This document shows, in pieces, positions 52,263 through 64,000 of a stretch of DNA of 64,000 bases. Each line of letters opens with the position of its first letter. The stretch's first letter is position 1. The position numbers were made by a program, and so were the translations under genes. The notes under the pieces are model-generated. The model had not been told where the DNA came from. It saw only the letters and a list, made by a program, of their open reading frames with translations, and ran no database searches. The DNA comes from Microvelia longipes (Eukaryota > Arthropoda > Insecta > Hemiptera > Veliidae), in the NCBI GenBank assembly GCA_018340805.1, contig JACMZG010001913.1, positions 27,559,311 through 27,623,310 on the forward strand, given 5' to 3'.

Positions 52263-54056
52263 AAAACTATTCTTTTTTTATATAAAAGAAGGAACTCAGT
52301 TCCGACTAGTGTGTCGGACGAGTTTCGAATGCCGGAGGGAGTAGTGGTGGGGGTTGGCAACACTATTTTACATTGGAAAGGACTGATATGTTCCTTTCCC
52401 TTTATATAATTTCCTTGATCTTATGTAATGAAACATTTAGAATTTATCCTGAAATCACCCTTAGAGAACATTACTAAGGTTACACAGAGCCCCATAGAGC
52501 TTCAAAAAGATAGTTTAACCCCCGCAATGTTTTAAGAGAATTGATGCCCATTCCCCTAGTACTATAACTCAATGTTTTGGGGTTATCAAGGGTCTGTATA
52601 AACTTATTGTAACCTCTACCTAGAGTATGTTAAGTTTATAATATGCCAATGTGTTGGCTTTACTTGCTGTTGGCTTTACTTGCTGTGTGCTTTACTTGCA
52701 TTACTAGCATAATAAACGTTCTGATAAATAAGAAACTAATTTTCTAGTGTTTATTCCATTATAATCATCATCAAATGTGTTTAGTTTACTTTTTCGATAA
52801 GGCATCTCTAGTAATAATATTTCTAGGGGCAATGTCATGATTCATCATACACTAGGAGTAAGTGTTTGGCTTCTTTTCAATCAGATGCGCCTGGTTTCGA
52901 ACGCATACTCTATTAATTTACTCTTCTATTTGTTTTCTCAAATAAAAGAGTATTTTTTTCCTCGAAAAATATATACTAGTTTCAAATTCAGATTATTAAT
53001 TAATAATTAACATGCCGCATAATTAACATATAACTAAATAACTGAAGTATCAGGTTCTTGCAATTTACCAAATCTCGATTAGTTTTATTTTACAATAATA
53101 TATAAAAAAATATTTTTTTTTAATTCTCTGGTTAGTCAAAAACAATGAATAAATTTCACTAATTAATTATAACATAAAACTTGATTTCTAAAATATTTTC
53201 TGATACTTGTGTTATAGTTTCTATTCTCAATGGTTATACTATAAATTGCTCTCATTATAAGCAATTCTTTAACTTTTTTCACAAATTTTTATGGAGCAAT
53301 ATATTTGGAAATACAAAATGGAATTAAAATTTCCATTCCATTAAACCAATCAGTAATCAGGAACCAAACAAAAAGGTTAAAAGACCTTTTTAACCAAAAT
53401 AGACTAAATTAAAAGATATAATTTACCATTTTAAGGTATTATTTTATAAGTAGACTCTTTTAAGCAAAATTATTTATTTATTAAACTTATTTACTTAATT
53501 TTCTTTCTAGACTACAATAAATTAGTAAATTGAAGATCAAATAGATATTATTATAAAAAGAGTACTGAATTTTATTTTTAAAATCGTATTGTATTTTTTA
53601 TTACGTTTGAAGTTATCAATATTCTTTCATAATAAATATTCACGTATTAATTGACCTTTTAAATAATAACCAATTTTTCAATAAACCAATTTCAATAAAT
53701 AAATTTATATATATTAAATAAATAAATTTATATACAGCGTGCAAGAAATAGTATGCAATTTTTACTTAATGTTCATTTACTTAATTATTTGTTTAATTTA
53801 TTATATACTCCAAGAGTTTAAATATTCAATACACTCAACTCTATGATATAATAAGTCTAGCGAGTATTTTTACAAGTTAAAATATGATCGCTCTAGTAAC
53901 AATGCAAATCTTATTGCAACTATTTGACTGAATCATGATAATTCACCAGAGTTCAAATCCTTAATTTACAATGAACCTAAATGATCTATAACCTCATTCC
54001 TAGTAAAGTAATTTTTACATAGATTTTTTTCACTGAGACGTTTTAGGTGTGGATTT

Positions 54057-54221
54057 GTTCCGTCGATAAATCATTTGGTAAACAGTCGACGGAAAGATTT
54101 GTCGACGCAACAATCCGGATCATACGATCGACATAACATTCCCCCGACAAATCTTTCCTTCTACAAATAACTTGTCGATGGAACGATTCGTAGACGGAAT
54201 GATTTGTCGACAAAGCGATAC
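54057..54221. repeat. Cluster of inverted GTCGAC/GATTTGTC motifs
   Basis: The motif ggaaagatttgtcgacg and variants occur at least five times in both orientations within 165 bases (cgacaaatctttcc, ggaacgattcgtagacgg, ggaatgatttgtcgac). Confidence 0.7.
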
Positions 54222-54267
54222 GGAGCCTACTTGTGAAACGGATAATATTCTTAATCTCCTTTTTATT

Positions 54268-54406
<139 letters not shown>

Positions 54407-54849
54407 TATATTATAATAGACTACTAATATATAATTTAGTTAAGTGCACAGAGTTATAAGTAGGTAGAGGTGGTAGCACCAATATTATACTAAGTCTTGA
54501 GAGAACTAAGAAAATTAGTAGTAACCTAACTTACAGTGGATATGAGATTACAGTGGGTATCTCATATTATTGGACAAACTATGTTTGTGTAAGAGTATTT
54601 TATACTGTTTCAATTAATCTGTACAAAAGGTATAAATTTCAAATGTTTGTTATGTTCCAAAATACACAGTTTTTTCTACTTGACCCTTTTCTAATTTAAC
54701 TACTTAGTTTTACCATGTTTTTCATATTTTGGACAACCCAGTTTGTTTAAGTACAAACAAGGACAGTTTGTTTTCAGCAACGGTGTGGATCAATAATTAT
54801 CAAGTCTTTAATCATCATTAATAATTTATTTACGACACATAATTTTGAA

Positions 54850-55435
54850 TGCTTGCAGATCGGAATCTAATCGATAGATCTTGACTGAACTCTATACTGA
54901 GACAAGTCATTGGTCATAATGAACGCATTTTATGTCTCACCAAAATTATTTAATAAAAGAATTGGGAATTAGTGGAAAAAAGTTTTAAATGCTTACCCCT
55001 CAGAATCTAATTGATAGATCTTGACTAAACTTTAAACTTAGACAACTCATGGGTCAGAATGGAGATATTTTATAACTCATCATGATCCGTTCTTAAATAA
55101 CAATAGGGAATTAGAAATAAAACATGAGTACTTATAGCTCCGTATATAAATCGATAGATCTTGATTAAACTTTAAACTTAGAATGCTCATAGATCTGAGT
55201 GGGCCACCTTTTAAGTCTTATCGGGGTGTTTAAAATTAAAGGGCATTAGGGTAACTCAAAAATTTGAAGCCCGGATTCTAATTGAGGGATGACTAAGATT
55301 TACACTTTGACGATTCATACGTTAGAATGAACACCATTTATCCCTTATTGGGGTCCGTTATAAACTATTAGGGAAAAATGTTCACTGCTAAGCCAAAGAT
55401 CCATCAAATCAATGGATCTTGACTTAACACTTACT
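54850..55435 (+). repeat. Diverged 120-bp tandem repeat
   Basis: Four to five units with the core aatctaatcgatagatcttg, then actaaactttaaacttagac. A partial unit continues at 55893-56045 after the 450-bp repeat, suggesting that repeat was inserted into the array. Confidence 0.7.
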
Positions 55436-55450
55436 ACATACACAGCGTAT

Positions 55451-55900
55451 TTAACAAGTGATCGTATTCATACACATTTAATAACGATACGGTTCTTGCA
55501 CCATAATTGTTTAGTCGATCGAATGATATTACGTGATAACTGATCCCTTTTATGGTGAAGGTTCACTCATGGTTATTAGGAAGTTTAAAACACACAATAT
55601 ATTTAATTAAATTGTGATTGTGATTTGTTGCATAATAATAAAGTTACACTAAAAAAATAATGTTTCAAAAGTTATCTGATGAAACGGTAAATTGAAGTGA
55701 AATAAAGTTCGACGAGAGAAGGTTATCCGTTAAATACGATTGCCTCTGAATGTTTATACAGCGTATCGAAGGATCCATTTAGATTCCATCTCCCTAGATC
55801 TAGTGTATCCGATTGGATTCCCCATGGTTCATACAGCTATACTTACCGTAATAGACATCGTACTTAATACGATCCGCGATATAGAATACTGTGTGAATAT
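55451..55900 (+). repeat. Dispersed 450-bp repeat, copy 2
   Basis: Same orientation as 37725-38203. Starts ttaacaagtgatcgtatt and ends near cgatccgcgatatagaa. It sits inside the 120-bp repeat array. Confidence 0.75.
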
Positions 55901-57724
55901 ATTTACACTTCTGGTTGGTAACAATGGACTGATTTTATGTCGAAATCCGTTCTAAAACAATAGGGGTAGTTTAAACCAAATTTTGAGTGCTTACAGCTTA
56001 GAATCTAATAGAGGGATCATGATTTTAAAATTTAATAATGTTCAAAATGTAAATAAACACAAGTGACACCTAACTATCTATTATTTACCATATGAACCAA
56101 ATCCAGTTTAGATGACCCCTAAGGGACACCTAATCTGGAAGAGTGCCAATTTAAAGTAAGTATAGGACGGAATGGTCATCTTTCGGTCCTGTCGAGGATA
56201 ACGTAAGATAGTGAAGAGGATGACTAAGTGAAGTCTTATCGAGGTCAGTTTGAAAAAAGGAATTTAGTGTATAATATTATAAAATAAGTCATCTAAAATA
56301 AAGCGGTTTTATATGATTATGCTAAAAAACTTCATAAATAATTAAAAGTTTTTATTATGGAGAATTGTAGCTTTATTTGAAAATGGTTTAAAGTGCAGAG
56401 GGATCAGTGTTTTTGCATGACATGTAATTGTTTTATTGATGCAATTATATCTTTAAAACATATTTTGGAAGCTATGCAATTATGTTTGCATATTATTAAT
56501 AAATAAATATTTATTATATATATTGATAAATAGGTGAGAATATCACAATATAATTAACGCAACAGTCTAGATGTGTGTTAAAGTAATTCTAAATGAATGT
56601 ATTTTGTTCATGGTTTATTTTGTGATGAATATTATCGTATTCTCAGTCAACGTCAAAACAAACGATATAAATTTTAATTTTCGATTGTAGCTATATAGTA
56701 AGTTATCAAATCAAATATTTTAGTCCCAAGAAATCACAAAATGCGGCAATAATCGCCGAAAATATTTTCAACAAAGAACTTTTTTGTTGTTACAACTGTT
56801 AACCACTTCTACGTTTTGTAGACTTATTAAAATTGGTCTAATTAAAATTTGTTGTTTGATAAATAAACCTTTTGCCGAGCGATGTTCGGGTATCACTGAT
56901 ATTTCTTTGTAAAAACTGAAATTCATTCTTTGCGAATTTCCACAGGATTTTGCAATATATGGCTGTTACTAAGTAATACAAATTAGTTTAAATATAGGGT
57001 ATGGTAAAGGTAACTTAGTCAGTAATGGCTTAGAAATTATTTCCAGTGGTAATCTGGCCGCTAGCTTCGACGCACTGTCAGTGCCCTATATTATTATTAG
57101 AGATTTGATACTGATCAAGTGGTTTTCATGGTAAGATATTTCAGCGGGAAATATTTCTAAAATTATGCTGGAACACAAATGTTAAGAGCAGAGTATAATC
57201 GGCACAAAATTTAAAAGTGAGTTTTCTTGACTACATCAGAACAGTATTGGAGTGTGTCCAAGTTTAGATGCAATATTGTGTATTGTTTGGTAAAACACAG
57301 ATCTGAGCTAAATTGCCGCCTTATTATCTGTAAACTACACAATACTTTAATATTTCTTAGCTTACGTTTCGAGACAAAGTTGCACCATAATATATTATTG
57401 CAAGGTCGCACGTAATCAGTTTCAAATGGCAAATAAGACTTATCAGTGCCTTGTTGACATCATCAGCTTGTCAACAAAGACACGTCCATATTATTTGAAT
57501 ATTCAACATAAATACCCAGCATACATATTTGTTCTGACTTGTAAGAAAGGAAACATTTATTTTAGCGAATTATTAAGAGGATTAGTGGGGGGATCCCACT
57601 GATCAAAAAATGATCTAGCTATTTTTGTTAGCACGATATCGCTTGCATGGATAATTATTTTTAAATGATACTTGGTACAAAAAACACCCTGTTCAATAAA
57701 AGAATCTCTTTTGCAAACTAGATT

Positions 57725-58000
57725 TTTGAGACGGTTTGCTTTTCTAAAAATTTAAGGTTACAATTTTTGGGCGTGAAAAAGGTTTATCGTCATGTTTTTA
57801 AGGCGCTGAATCCAACAAAACCAGTACAGAGTACTAACTCTAAGTGACCAAACAGTCGGCAAAAACTATGGTAAATAACCGGAAACACTTATAAACGAAC
57901 GATACACTAAAAATTCGAGTAAGGTGCCTTTTTCTATGTTATTAGGTGCGGAGGTTCGCACGCTGGGCGAATACCCTTTGGAATGCTTGCTTGCTTGCTT
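57725..58000 (+). repeat. SINE-like composite repeat, second copy
   Basis: Contains ggcgctgaatccaacaaaac, taagtgaccaaacagtcgg and later ggtgcggaggttcgcacgct, gggcgaataccctttgg, matching the composite at 44095-44400. Confidence 0.5.
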
Positions 58001-59120
58001 GAAAATCCTTTGATACGTTTAACGATTCATGTAGTCTGAGCTTTAGCGTTTACTAATTGTGAGTCATTTCTTTCTGGATTTTTAAAAGGAAATTTTTTGT
58101 ACTGACAATGATTAGTACTTAGCGAAATATTCGCTTCAGCTTTATATGTTTGTAAAAAAACGTTGCCAAATATTAAATATTGCTTAAAACATTAGCTTGC
58201 GCTTTCTTTTAAAAGAATATAAAAAAAATTGAGTTGCAAGTATAGAAATGCAAATTTTTGGACAATGACTAAATGACTAAACATAAGTTACAAACCGAAA
58301 ACTTATGCATGGGACCAAGCAAGAAATTCACCTGGTATGTGGACCTCCTCCCGGCATTCAGACCTGCCCCTGGCATGCAGATCTCCTAGTCATATATTTT
58401 TAAAGTGATATTCCATAAAGTATGTAATATTAATAATATGTAAATGAAATAAGTGAACAAGCTTGTTGCCAACCCTGCCCGTGCGTTTCTTTAAAAATAG
58501 CTCGTTTTACTTTTTTTGAATTCGCTAGAAAGAAAAAAAGTCATGAAATATAAGCAGAGGTTATATAAATAAACAAGATACAGCGATTTGTCACCAGTAA
58601 GTATGGCTAATTCCTTAACTATGTTTTTTAATAAGGGATATTATTGCATCGTTGTTGTTTTTTTGCAACGTAGTTTTGGAAAAACAGCCGATGGCTGCCT
58701 GCGCGAGATAATGAATGAAAATGAGAGACTACTGTTGATCTTTCCAAGTGGAATACATTTTTGGAAAAAATGACAATATAACTAGATCATGTCAAAATGT
58801 CACTTCGGCAATATATATTTTTTTTATTTTTAGAGAAAATTTTTCGAATTTTTTTCGATGCTAAGTTAAAATCTATTTGCTAAAATATTTCTGTTTTAAA
58901 TTTTTATTAAAATTAAAAATTTGATGAAAATTATTCAGTGTCCATAGAGTTAGTGCTGCGAGGTCCGAGAGAAAAGAGCGGTTGGTAAATGGAATGCTAG
59001 CTTGAAATACAGAAAACAAGAGATTAGTAATAATGAATAACAGTAGTAAATCTAAGTCCAGTGTTATAAGGTAATATTGGTTGTTAAAAAAGCCAAAATA
59101 TTTCTTAAGCAATAAGTACA

Positions 59121-59290
59121 GTACGACACACGGCTAAAATCAGTTGACAGCGGGGGAAAATAGTGTTGAGGAACCAATAAGGTTGGCCTGATTTAAAATT
59201 GAGGGCGTGGTTTAACATCCAAGACTAAACCCATTGGCTCACTAGCATTATTTTCCCGCGCTGTCAACTGGTTTTAGCCGTGTGTCGTAC
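59121..59290. mobile_element. Palindromic MITE, copy 2
   Basis: Ends are exact inverses (gtacgacacacggctaaaa). It shares the internal ggttgacagc…gggaaaata arms with copy 1 at 46745-46908. Confidence 0.88.
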
Positions 59291-60050
59291 TTTTTATAGT
59301 GTAAAATACTTTATGCGGCATCCATTGGATCCCATTCATTAATAACTGCTGATATGACCAGGCCCATATCTAGCCAAAACTCGTAGGAGAGGGGGTGGGG
59401 GGGCAAATTTACACATACATTTTAGTTGAATAACTAGAGCGTTTTATTGACAATAAGTCAATTTTACAAAAGAATATCAGACTCGTAGGAGAGAGTCTTA
59501 ATCAATCTGTGAGACTTATTCCTTTGTTATCCAATTAGTGAGATTCTCTCCTATGTTAATAACATGGAAGTGAGTCTTCATCAAAGATATGTTAATAAGA
59601 ACGTTCCTATGTTAATAAGCCTTACTCAATCTCAAGTAAGACTCATCAATACTCCCCTAGACTCTATATCTCTACTCGATACACACCACGTCGCATAGAC
59701 ACTACACACCAGTTTCACCCAGACTGTCTCTTTACAGACTCACCCTTTATGTGGTCACCCACTGAGCATTTCATTTATGAGACTTCCGTCAGTATATTAC
59801 TAGTCTGCATAAATCTACAGTTCGTTATGGACGAAAAAAAAAGTAAATTAAGTTTTCATGGGGAAATGTTTTATTTGGTTATAATCCAAATAAAAATAAT
59901 TTATAGGTTATAATCCATTTAATATATCTTTTGAAAAATATATAGACATGAAATATCTAAAGAAGTACCGCAACTTGATTACTTGGATTCAAAGCCTGAC
60001 AAGAACAGGTATTGTTCTTTTACGTTAGGCACTACAGAACCTGTGATAAT

Positions 60051-60256
60051 ATGCACTCCAGAAAATGTGATTGCAGGTTACCAAACGGTTCGACGAATGG
60101 CAACGTGACATCAGCGTTACTGAGTAGAGGCTACAGATTGGGGCGGACCATAGGAGAGGGATCGTACTGCAAAGTGAAAACAGCCTACAAGGTATCGGAG
60201 CTGGGATATAGTCTCAAAGTAGCCTGTAAAATCATCAACAAGAAACAAGCATCCAG
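60051..60256 (+). CDS. TSSK-like kinase exon 1
   Basis: ATG at 60051 (MHSRKCDCRLPNGSTNG). It is the only ATG upstream of the kinase domain in frame. A possible acceptor at 60026 (ttacgttag) means an untranslated or further upstream exon cannot be excluded. Donor gtctca, phase 2. Confidence 0.85.
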
Positions 60257-62936
60257 GTCTCACGTCTAATTTGACTAAAATAAAGTTAAGCTAAATAATG
60301 CGCAATAAATATTTGTGGTAGACATAATATTCTTTTTTGAACTCTTTCGAATGACTGGATGAAACGCCTGATGATTCATAAAAGAAGCAGCAGTGGATGT
60401 GTTAAACAACTTGTTCACCAGCTAGGTTCTAATATATGATGGAAACGTAGACACAGCTCTTTATAATTCAGTCTTTCAATAAATAGAAAGCTCTAACATA
60501 TCCATTTGGAATGACATTTTGAGGTAACGCCTCTGACCAAAAGACGTGGCTGGAGCAATAAAGATATAGTTGCTACTGAGACGAGATCCTCTCAAACCAG
60601 CTGATCAAGGAGGGTAAAGTTGTTCTAAAGCAACAAGTTGCTCTCAAGTTGTTCTCTAGATTGCACCTAGTCCAACATGTCTTCTTAGTATAAGAACTTA
60701 TTAATAACTAGATATGATGATGACGTATCTAGGTAATATACCTCGATGCCTGAAGTAGATATAATAGTCGTATTCTTTGAAGTCTAATGCATACAATCAA
60801 TAAGAAATTATGACCTTGATTAGAAAATGGCTGTTTAAATTTCTTATAACACACTGAATATAAATTATCTACATTTATTATATCGAACAATGTGAAATGA
60901 TAAAAAGAAAATGCAAACAATTTATAATTAATAAAAACACTTAAAATCGGGTTCGGGTGTATCGAAACTTTTCCTAACCTTCCTAATCGGATTCGCAAAG
61001 GTTATACCTATTACTTTCGACTTGCTTCGTTCGTCCCCAAACTATGGAATATACAACTTTCCCAAGAACATACATACAACAGCTTTGTAAAAACCGCTCA
61101 GGAGGTTTTAAAAATACCTAAATTAGAAAAACCATTGACGAATGACAATCAAAGCTGTGACAGTACTGTATTAGAGTTGAAAGTATATTTGTTTTGTGTT
61201 AGAGACTTTGTCACCAAGTTCCTGCCCCGAGAGATCAGTATAATCAAGCACATACGGCATCCGCATATCGTAACTGTCTTCAATATCATCGAAATAGATG
61301 ATCAGGTAATAAATCAGCCAGTTCTTAATCATCTAATAAATCTTACATAACATCCGATCTAGCTTGCGCTGCAATAACCTCTTTTTAAACGTAGGTTATG
61401 ATAGTTTACTATTTATTAATTTACTATTATTTATTAATTACTATACATTAACATTTTAATGTTTGGTTATTTCTTAATAAATATCGATAAAAGTAGTTAC
61501 GTAGTTATTAAAAGTAGCTAAAATAGTGTTAAAAGTGTTTAATAAAATCAATTACAATAAACATGAATACAATAAAATAAAAATACAACAATAAATTAAA
61601 ATGGGTATAAGGTATGAAACTGATAAGTATGAAGCGGTATAAAGCATATCGACCATATACTCAATTTCACTCCGTTGTTTTTTTTAAAAAAACAAAAAAA
61701 AACCTATTTTAAGAGGTTCTTTTATCTTTAGGGATGTTAAGGATCCTCAAAGGAGAGAAAGTTTGTTCTGACAGTGTAGGCACACTGTCAGAACAAACAG
61801 TGTTGTTTCTATCTGTAGTAAGTATTGTGCAGTAACGGAGTTTGGTCTGAGTGTTGTTGTGGTTTGACCAACAAGACGGCGTTGGTGTTAATCACAACCA
61901 TAGTGGTAGAATCTCAACCCCTCCAAAATAGTGTTGGTGTTAATAAGAAACATAATGGTAGAATCTCAACCTTTCCAAGATGGTGTTGGTGTTAATCACA
62001 ACCATAATGGTAGAATCACAACCTTTCCAAGATGGTGTTAGTGTTGATTTCAACCATGATGGTAGAATCTCAATCCCTCCAAGATGGTGTTGTTGGTGTT
62101 AATCTCAACCTCTACCATCATGGTTGAGATCTCATCCATTCCAAGATAGTGGAAGGGTAATCTCAACCATAAGTTTTTGAATGGCAAGAAGTTATTGTTC
62201 TAACAATTTCCACACGTTTCACCTGACATTTATAGTTGATTGTTATAGAGCTACTGGAGCCTATAAAGTTGATCTTTTCTACAACTTATAGAAATTTACT
62301 GAATCATGACCCTTTATTCATCCTCCCCGTATGACTGCCACTCGTCGATACTAGTTGCAGAGATCGTTGAAACCATCCCTCTTATGCGGGTCAAACTCAA
62401 AAATGCTTCATATATACTTAAAATTGGCGTCTGCAGCCTATTTAGGAAAGCCTAACGTATGTTCCTGACCACTAACTGAGCCTGCCACGAGCTTGGAGTT
62501 CAGGTTTTATCGTACTTAGCATAGTTTGCTATTTATAGCAGATCCCAATAGTTGCTGGATACTAGTCAGTATCTAATTTTGGATAGTGACCGATTCCAAA
62601 ATCAATTTTGGAAAAGTGATTTTGGATAGTGGCCGATTTAGTGTAAAACATGTTTACACTAAATCGGTTTTTTTTATAAAAACCGAACACTACTTGCCAA
62701 AAACTTGATATAAAATTAGTGGGACTTTATGGCACAAAGCTCAGATAAAAATGTGGCTAGATTAACCTGCTTCTACTACCCAACCCCTTCCTTCCCAAAT
62801 ATAAAGCTATATAGATGTAACTCTGGTATATGTGGCAGGTTTACATGTTCATGGACATGTGCGATAGAGGAGATCTACTCGATTATATCAGATCAAGAGG
62901 ATGTCTTCCAGATTCTAAAGCTAAAATACTTTTTAA
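60051..62936 (+). CDS. Testis-specific serine kinase (TSSK)-like protein kinase, 5' part (gene span)
   Basis: Three exons join in frame to residues 1-135 and the gene runs off the right edge. After a 26-residue leader, the kinase N-lobe starts GYRLGRTIGEGSYCKVKTAY (glycine loop 35-42). The ATP-binding lysine is Lys60 in VACKII, and the αC glutamate is Glu79 in DFVTKFLPREISI. Exon 3 gives the hinge, VYMFMDMCDRGDLLDYI. The F-x-x-K-F-L-P-R-E segment is a hallmark of the TSSK branch of CAMK-group kinases, which act in sperm maturation. The catalytic loop and activation segment are beyond the window. Mammalian TSSK genes mostly lack introns; this one has at least two. Expression in the male germline is inferred from the family. 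Confidence 0.85.
60257..61202. other. TSSK-like kinase intron 1
   Basis: Includes at 61075-61125 a fragment (cgctcaggaggttttaaaaa) of the repeat found at 27823-27985 and 48478-48660. The preceding open stretch (VPKLWNIQLSQEHTYNSF from about 61031) resembles the end of a LINE reverse transcriptase, weakly. Confidence 0.5.
61203..61305 (+). CDS. TSSK-like kinase exon 2
   Basis: Acceptor ttttgtgttag, donor gtaata. Encodes DFVTKFLPREISIIKHIRHP, then HIVTVFNIIEIDDQ. Phases 2 in and 0 out match exons 1 and 3. Confidence 0.92.
61761..61798. repeat. Perfect hairpin
   Basis: Arms gtttgttctgacagtgt and inverse, loop aggc. Confidence 0.92.
61866..62165 (+). repeat. 52-bp minisatellite, about six units
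   Basis: Unit: gatggtgttggtgttaatca, caaccataatggtagaatca, caacctttccaa. The last unit is rearranged and partly inverted (ctaccatcatggttgag). Confidence 0.88.
62594..62667. repeat. Two perfect hairpins
   Basis: 62594-62613 (arm ttccaaaat, loop ca) and 62633-62667 (arm ccgatttagtgtaaa, loop acatg). Part of the flank (tttggatagtg.ccgatt) is also directly duplicated. Confidence 0.9.
62839..62936 (+). CDS. TSSK-like kinase exon 3
   Basis: Acceptor tatatgtggcag, donor gtacga, phase 0 in and 2 out. Encodes VYMFMDMCDRGDLLDYIRSR, then GCLPDSKAKILF. This is the kinase hinge and start of the C-lobe. Confidence 0.88.
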
Positions 62937-64000
62937 GTACGAAACAGTTTTAATATTTATTGTGACATTTATACACTATGGATGTAATTATATTTAGACA
63001 TGGAAACGGAAATAACTATTTCTTACATTCGGATTAATTATTTCTTTGAAATCTAGTCAGCAAAGACTTTTTCCCAAACTTTTAAAATTCAAGATCAGTT
63101 TAAGGATGTGAAGAAAGTCCCCTTTTTCTCTAAGCTCTTGAATCTTAGTAAAACTAAATTTTATAAATTATAAATAGTTTGTAAAAATTAACTAAATTTT
63201 CCAGGCATTAACTTTTTTTGGAACTCAAATGGCAGTTTTTAATTTTTATATTTAAAAAAAATATTAATTATAAAATGCAATTTGTGTAATTACAAACTAT
63301 ATTATAATAATAATATAATATTATATAATAATTCAATAATTAATTTAATATATAATTAATAAATATAATAATTAATATTAATATTAATAATATAATAATT
63401 AATTAATTTATATTAATAAGTAATATTTGTGCAAACCTTAATTAATTCCCTAGATTCAGTTTTAACTCGTTTCTCTGCATGGGATAAAAAAATTAAGATA
63501 GCTGTAAAATTTCGGTAGGTAAATTTAATTAGTTGCCACACAATTTTCAATCGCAAGATTTTATTCATCCAAAAAAGAAATAAAGGGCTAACAGCCCTTT
63601 ATTCTACAGGAATAGGACTGTCTAACAGACAGTCCTTTAAGAAAAAATAGGTCTGACCTATTTTTTCTTGCAAAAGTCTTTTTAATTATGTCTTTTAATG
63701 TCTTTTATTCATGCTTTTCGCTACTATTTCTGCTTCTTGCCTTTATCAGGTTCTTACAACTTAATCACACGCATCTGTGTAAAAACCACCTCCTCCCATC
63801 CATGACCACAATTAGCTCATTGGCCTTAAAATGGGTTTAAGCCCTCTATTATTAGGAAATTGTTTGCTCAGTTATATCAAGAGTTAGCGTCCTTAATTTA
63901 AAATTAAGGGCAAATTTTAAATTGTTGTTTAAAAAAAACAATTTTAAATTGTTGTTTTAAAAGTATTATTTGATTTACGGGTCAGACAGTTGGTGAACGC
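62937..64000. other. TSSK-like kinase intron 3 (incomplete at the edge)
   Basis: No further kinase exon is found before the window ends. Contains three consecutive perfect hairpins at 63579-63669 and another at 63891-63909. Confidence 0.5.
63579..63669. repeat. Three consecutive perfect hairpins with 3-nt loops
   Basis: 63579-63603 (arm aataaagggct, loop aac), 63614-63636 (arm aggactgtct, loop aac) and 63639-63669 (arm aagaaaaaataggt, loop ctg). The arms are mutually unrelated and without mismatch. Confidence 0.95.

Larger units (their letters stand above)
61306..62838. other. TSSK-like kinase intron 2
   Basis: Contains a 17-bp-arm perfect hairpin at 61761-61798, a 52-bp minisatellite at 61866-62165 and a hairpin cluster at 62594-62667. 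Confidence 0.6.

Noticed and set aside
61031..61140. LINE reverse-transcriptase tail in kinase intron 1
   Set aside because: The PKLWN-like segment is suggestive, but the region matches a non-coding dispersed repeat and lacks any other reverse-transcriptase motif; kept only as a remark.

Overview
The window is AT-rich, repeat-dense nuclear DNA from an animal, most likely an insect. The genes have GT-AG introns of hundreds of bases to about 15 kb, and introns and spacers are full of TA/CA microsatellites, LINE and SINE fragments, MITEs and foldback elements. There is no bacterial or organellar content and no rRNA or tRNA gene. I cannot name the species; a hemipteran-like repeat-rich genome would fit, but this is inference.

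Left part, minus strand. Positions 1-136 look like one internal exon of a gene running off the left edge. A three-exon gene (start 17907, stop 532) encodes a 370-residue basic, Ser/Thr-Pro-rich protein ending in the CaaX box CSIM. It is a candidate farnesylated nuclear-envelope or mitotic-substrate protein that I cannot assign to a named family.

Centre, minus strand. A complete gene for 6-phosphofructo-2-kinase/fructose-2,6-bisphosphatase (PFKFB) runs from 45847 to 23020. Nine shared coding exons were assembled with matching splice phases and all catalytic residues. Two related alternative first exons (42741-42894 and 45712-45847) splice into the same acceptor and give proteins of 492 or 486 residues. 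A third copy of the first exon (about 42576-42728) is broken by a 66-bp insertion with a target-site duplication.

Right part, plus strand. The 5' exons of a testis-specific serine kinase (TSSK)-like protein kinase lie at 60051-60256, 61203-61305 and 62839-62936. The gene continues beyond the right edge.

The rest is non-coding or mobile-element sequence. It includes a foldback element at 18656-20506 with a nested element carrying a recombinase-like exon, a LINE 3' end split by a 444-bp insertion with a 7-bp duplication (36810-37724), a LINE ORF1 remnant (35700-36470), a 166-bp palindromic MITE pair, a 450-bp repeat pair, several minisatellites, and an unusually large number of perfect short hairpins with unrelated arms and tiny loops. 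The hairpins look like template-switch scars or very young foldbacks. The genes are functionally independent: PFKFB controls glycolysis through fructose-2,6-bisphosphate, the TSSK-like kinase is probably germline-specific, and the CaaX protein is probably nuclear.
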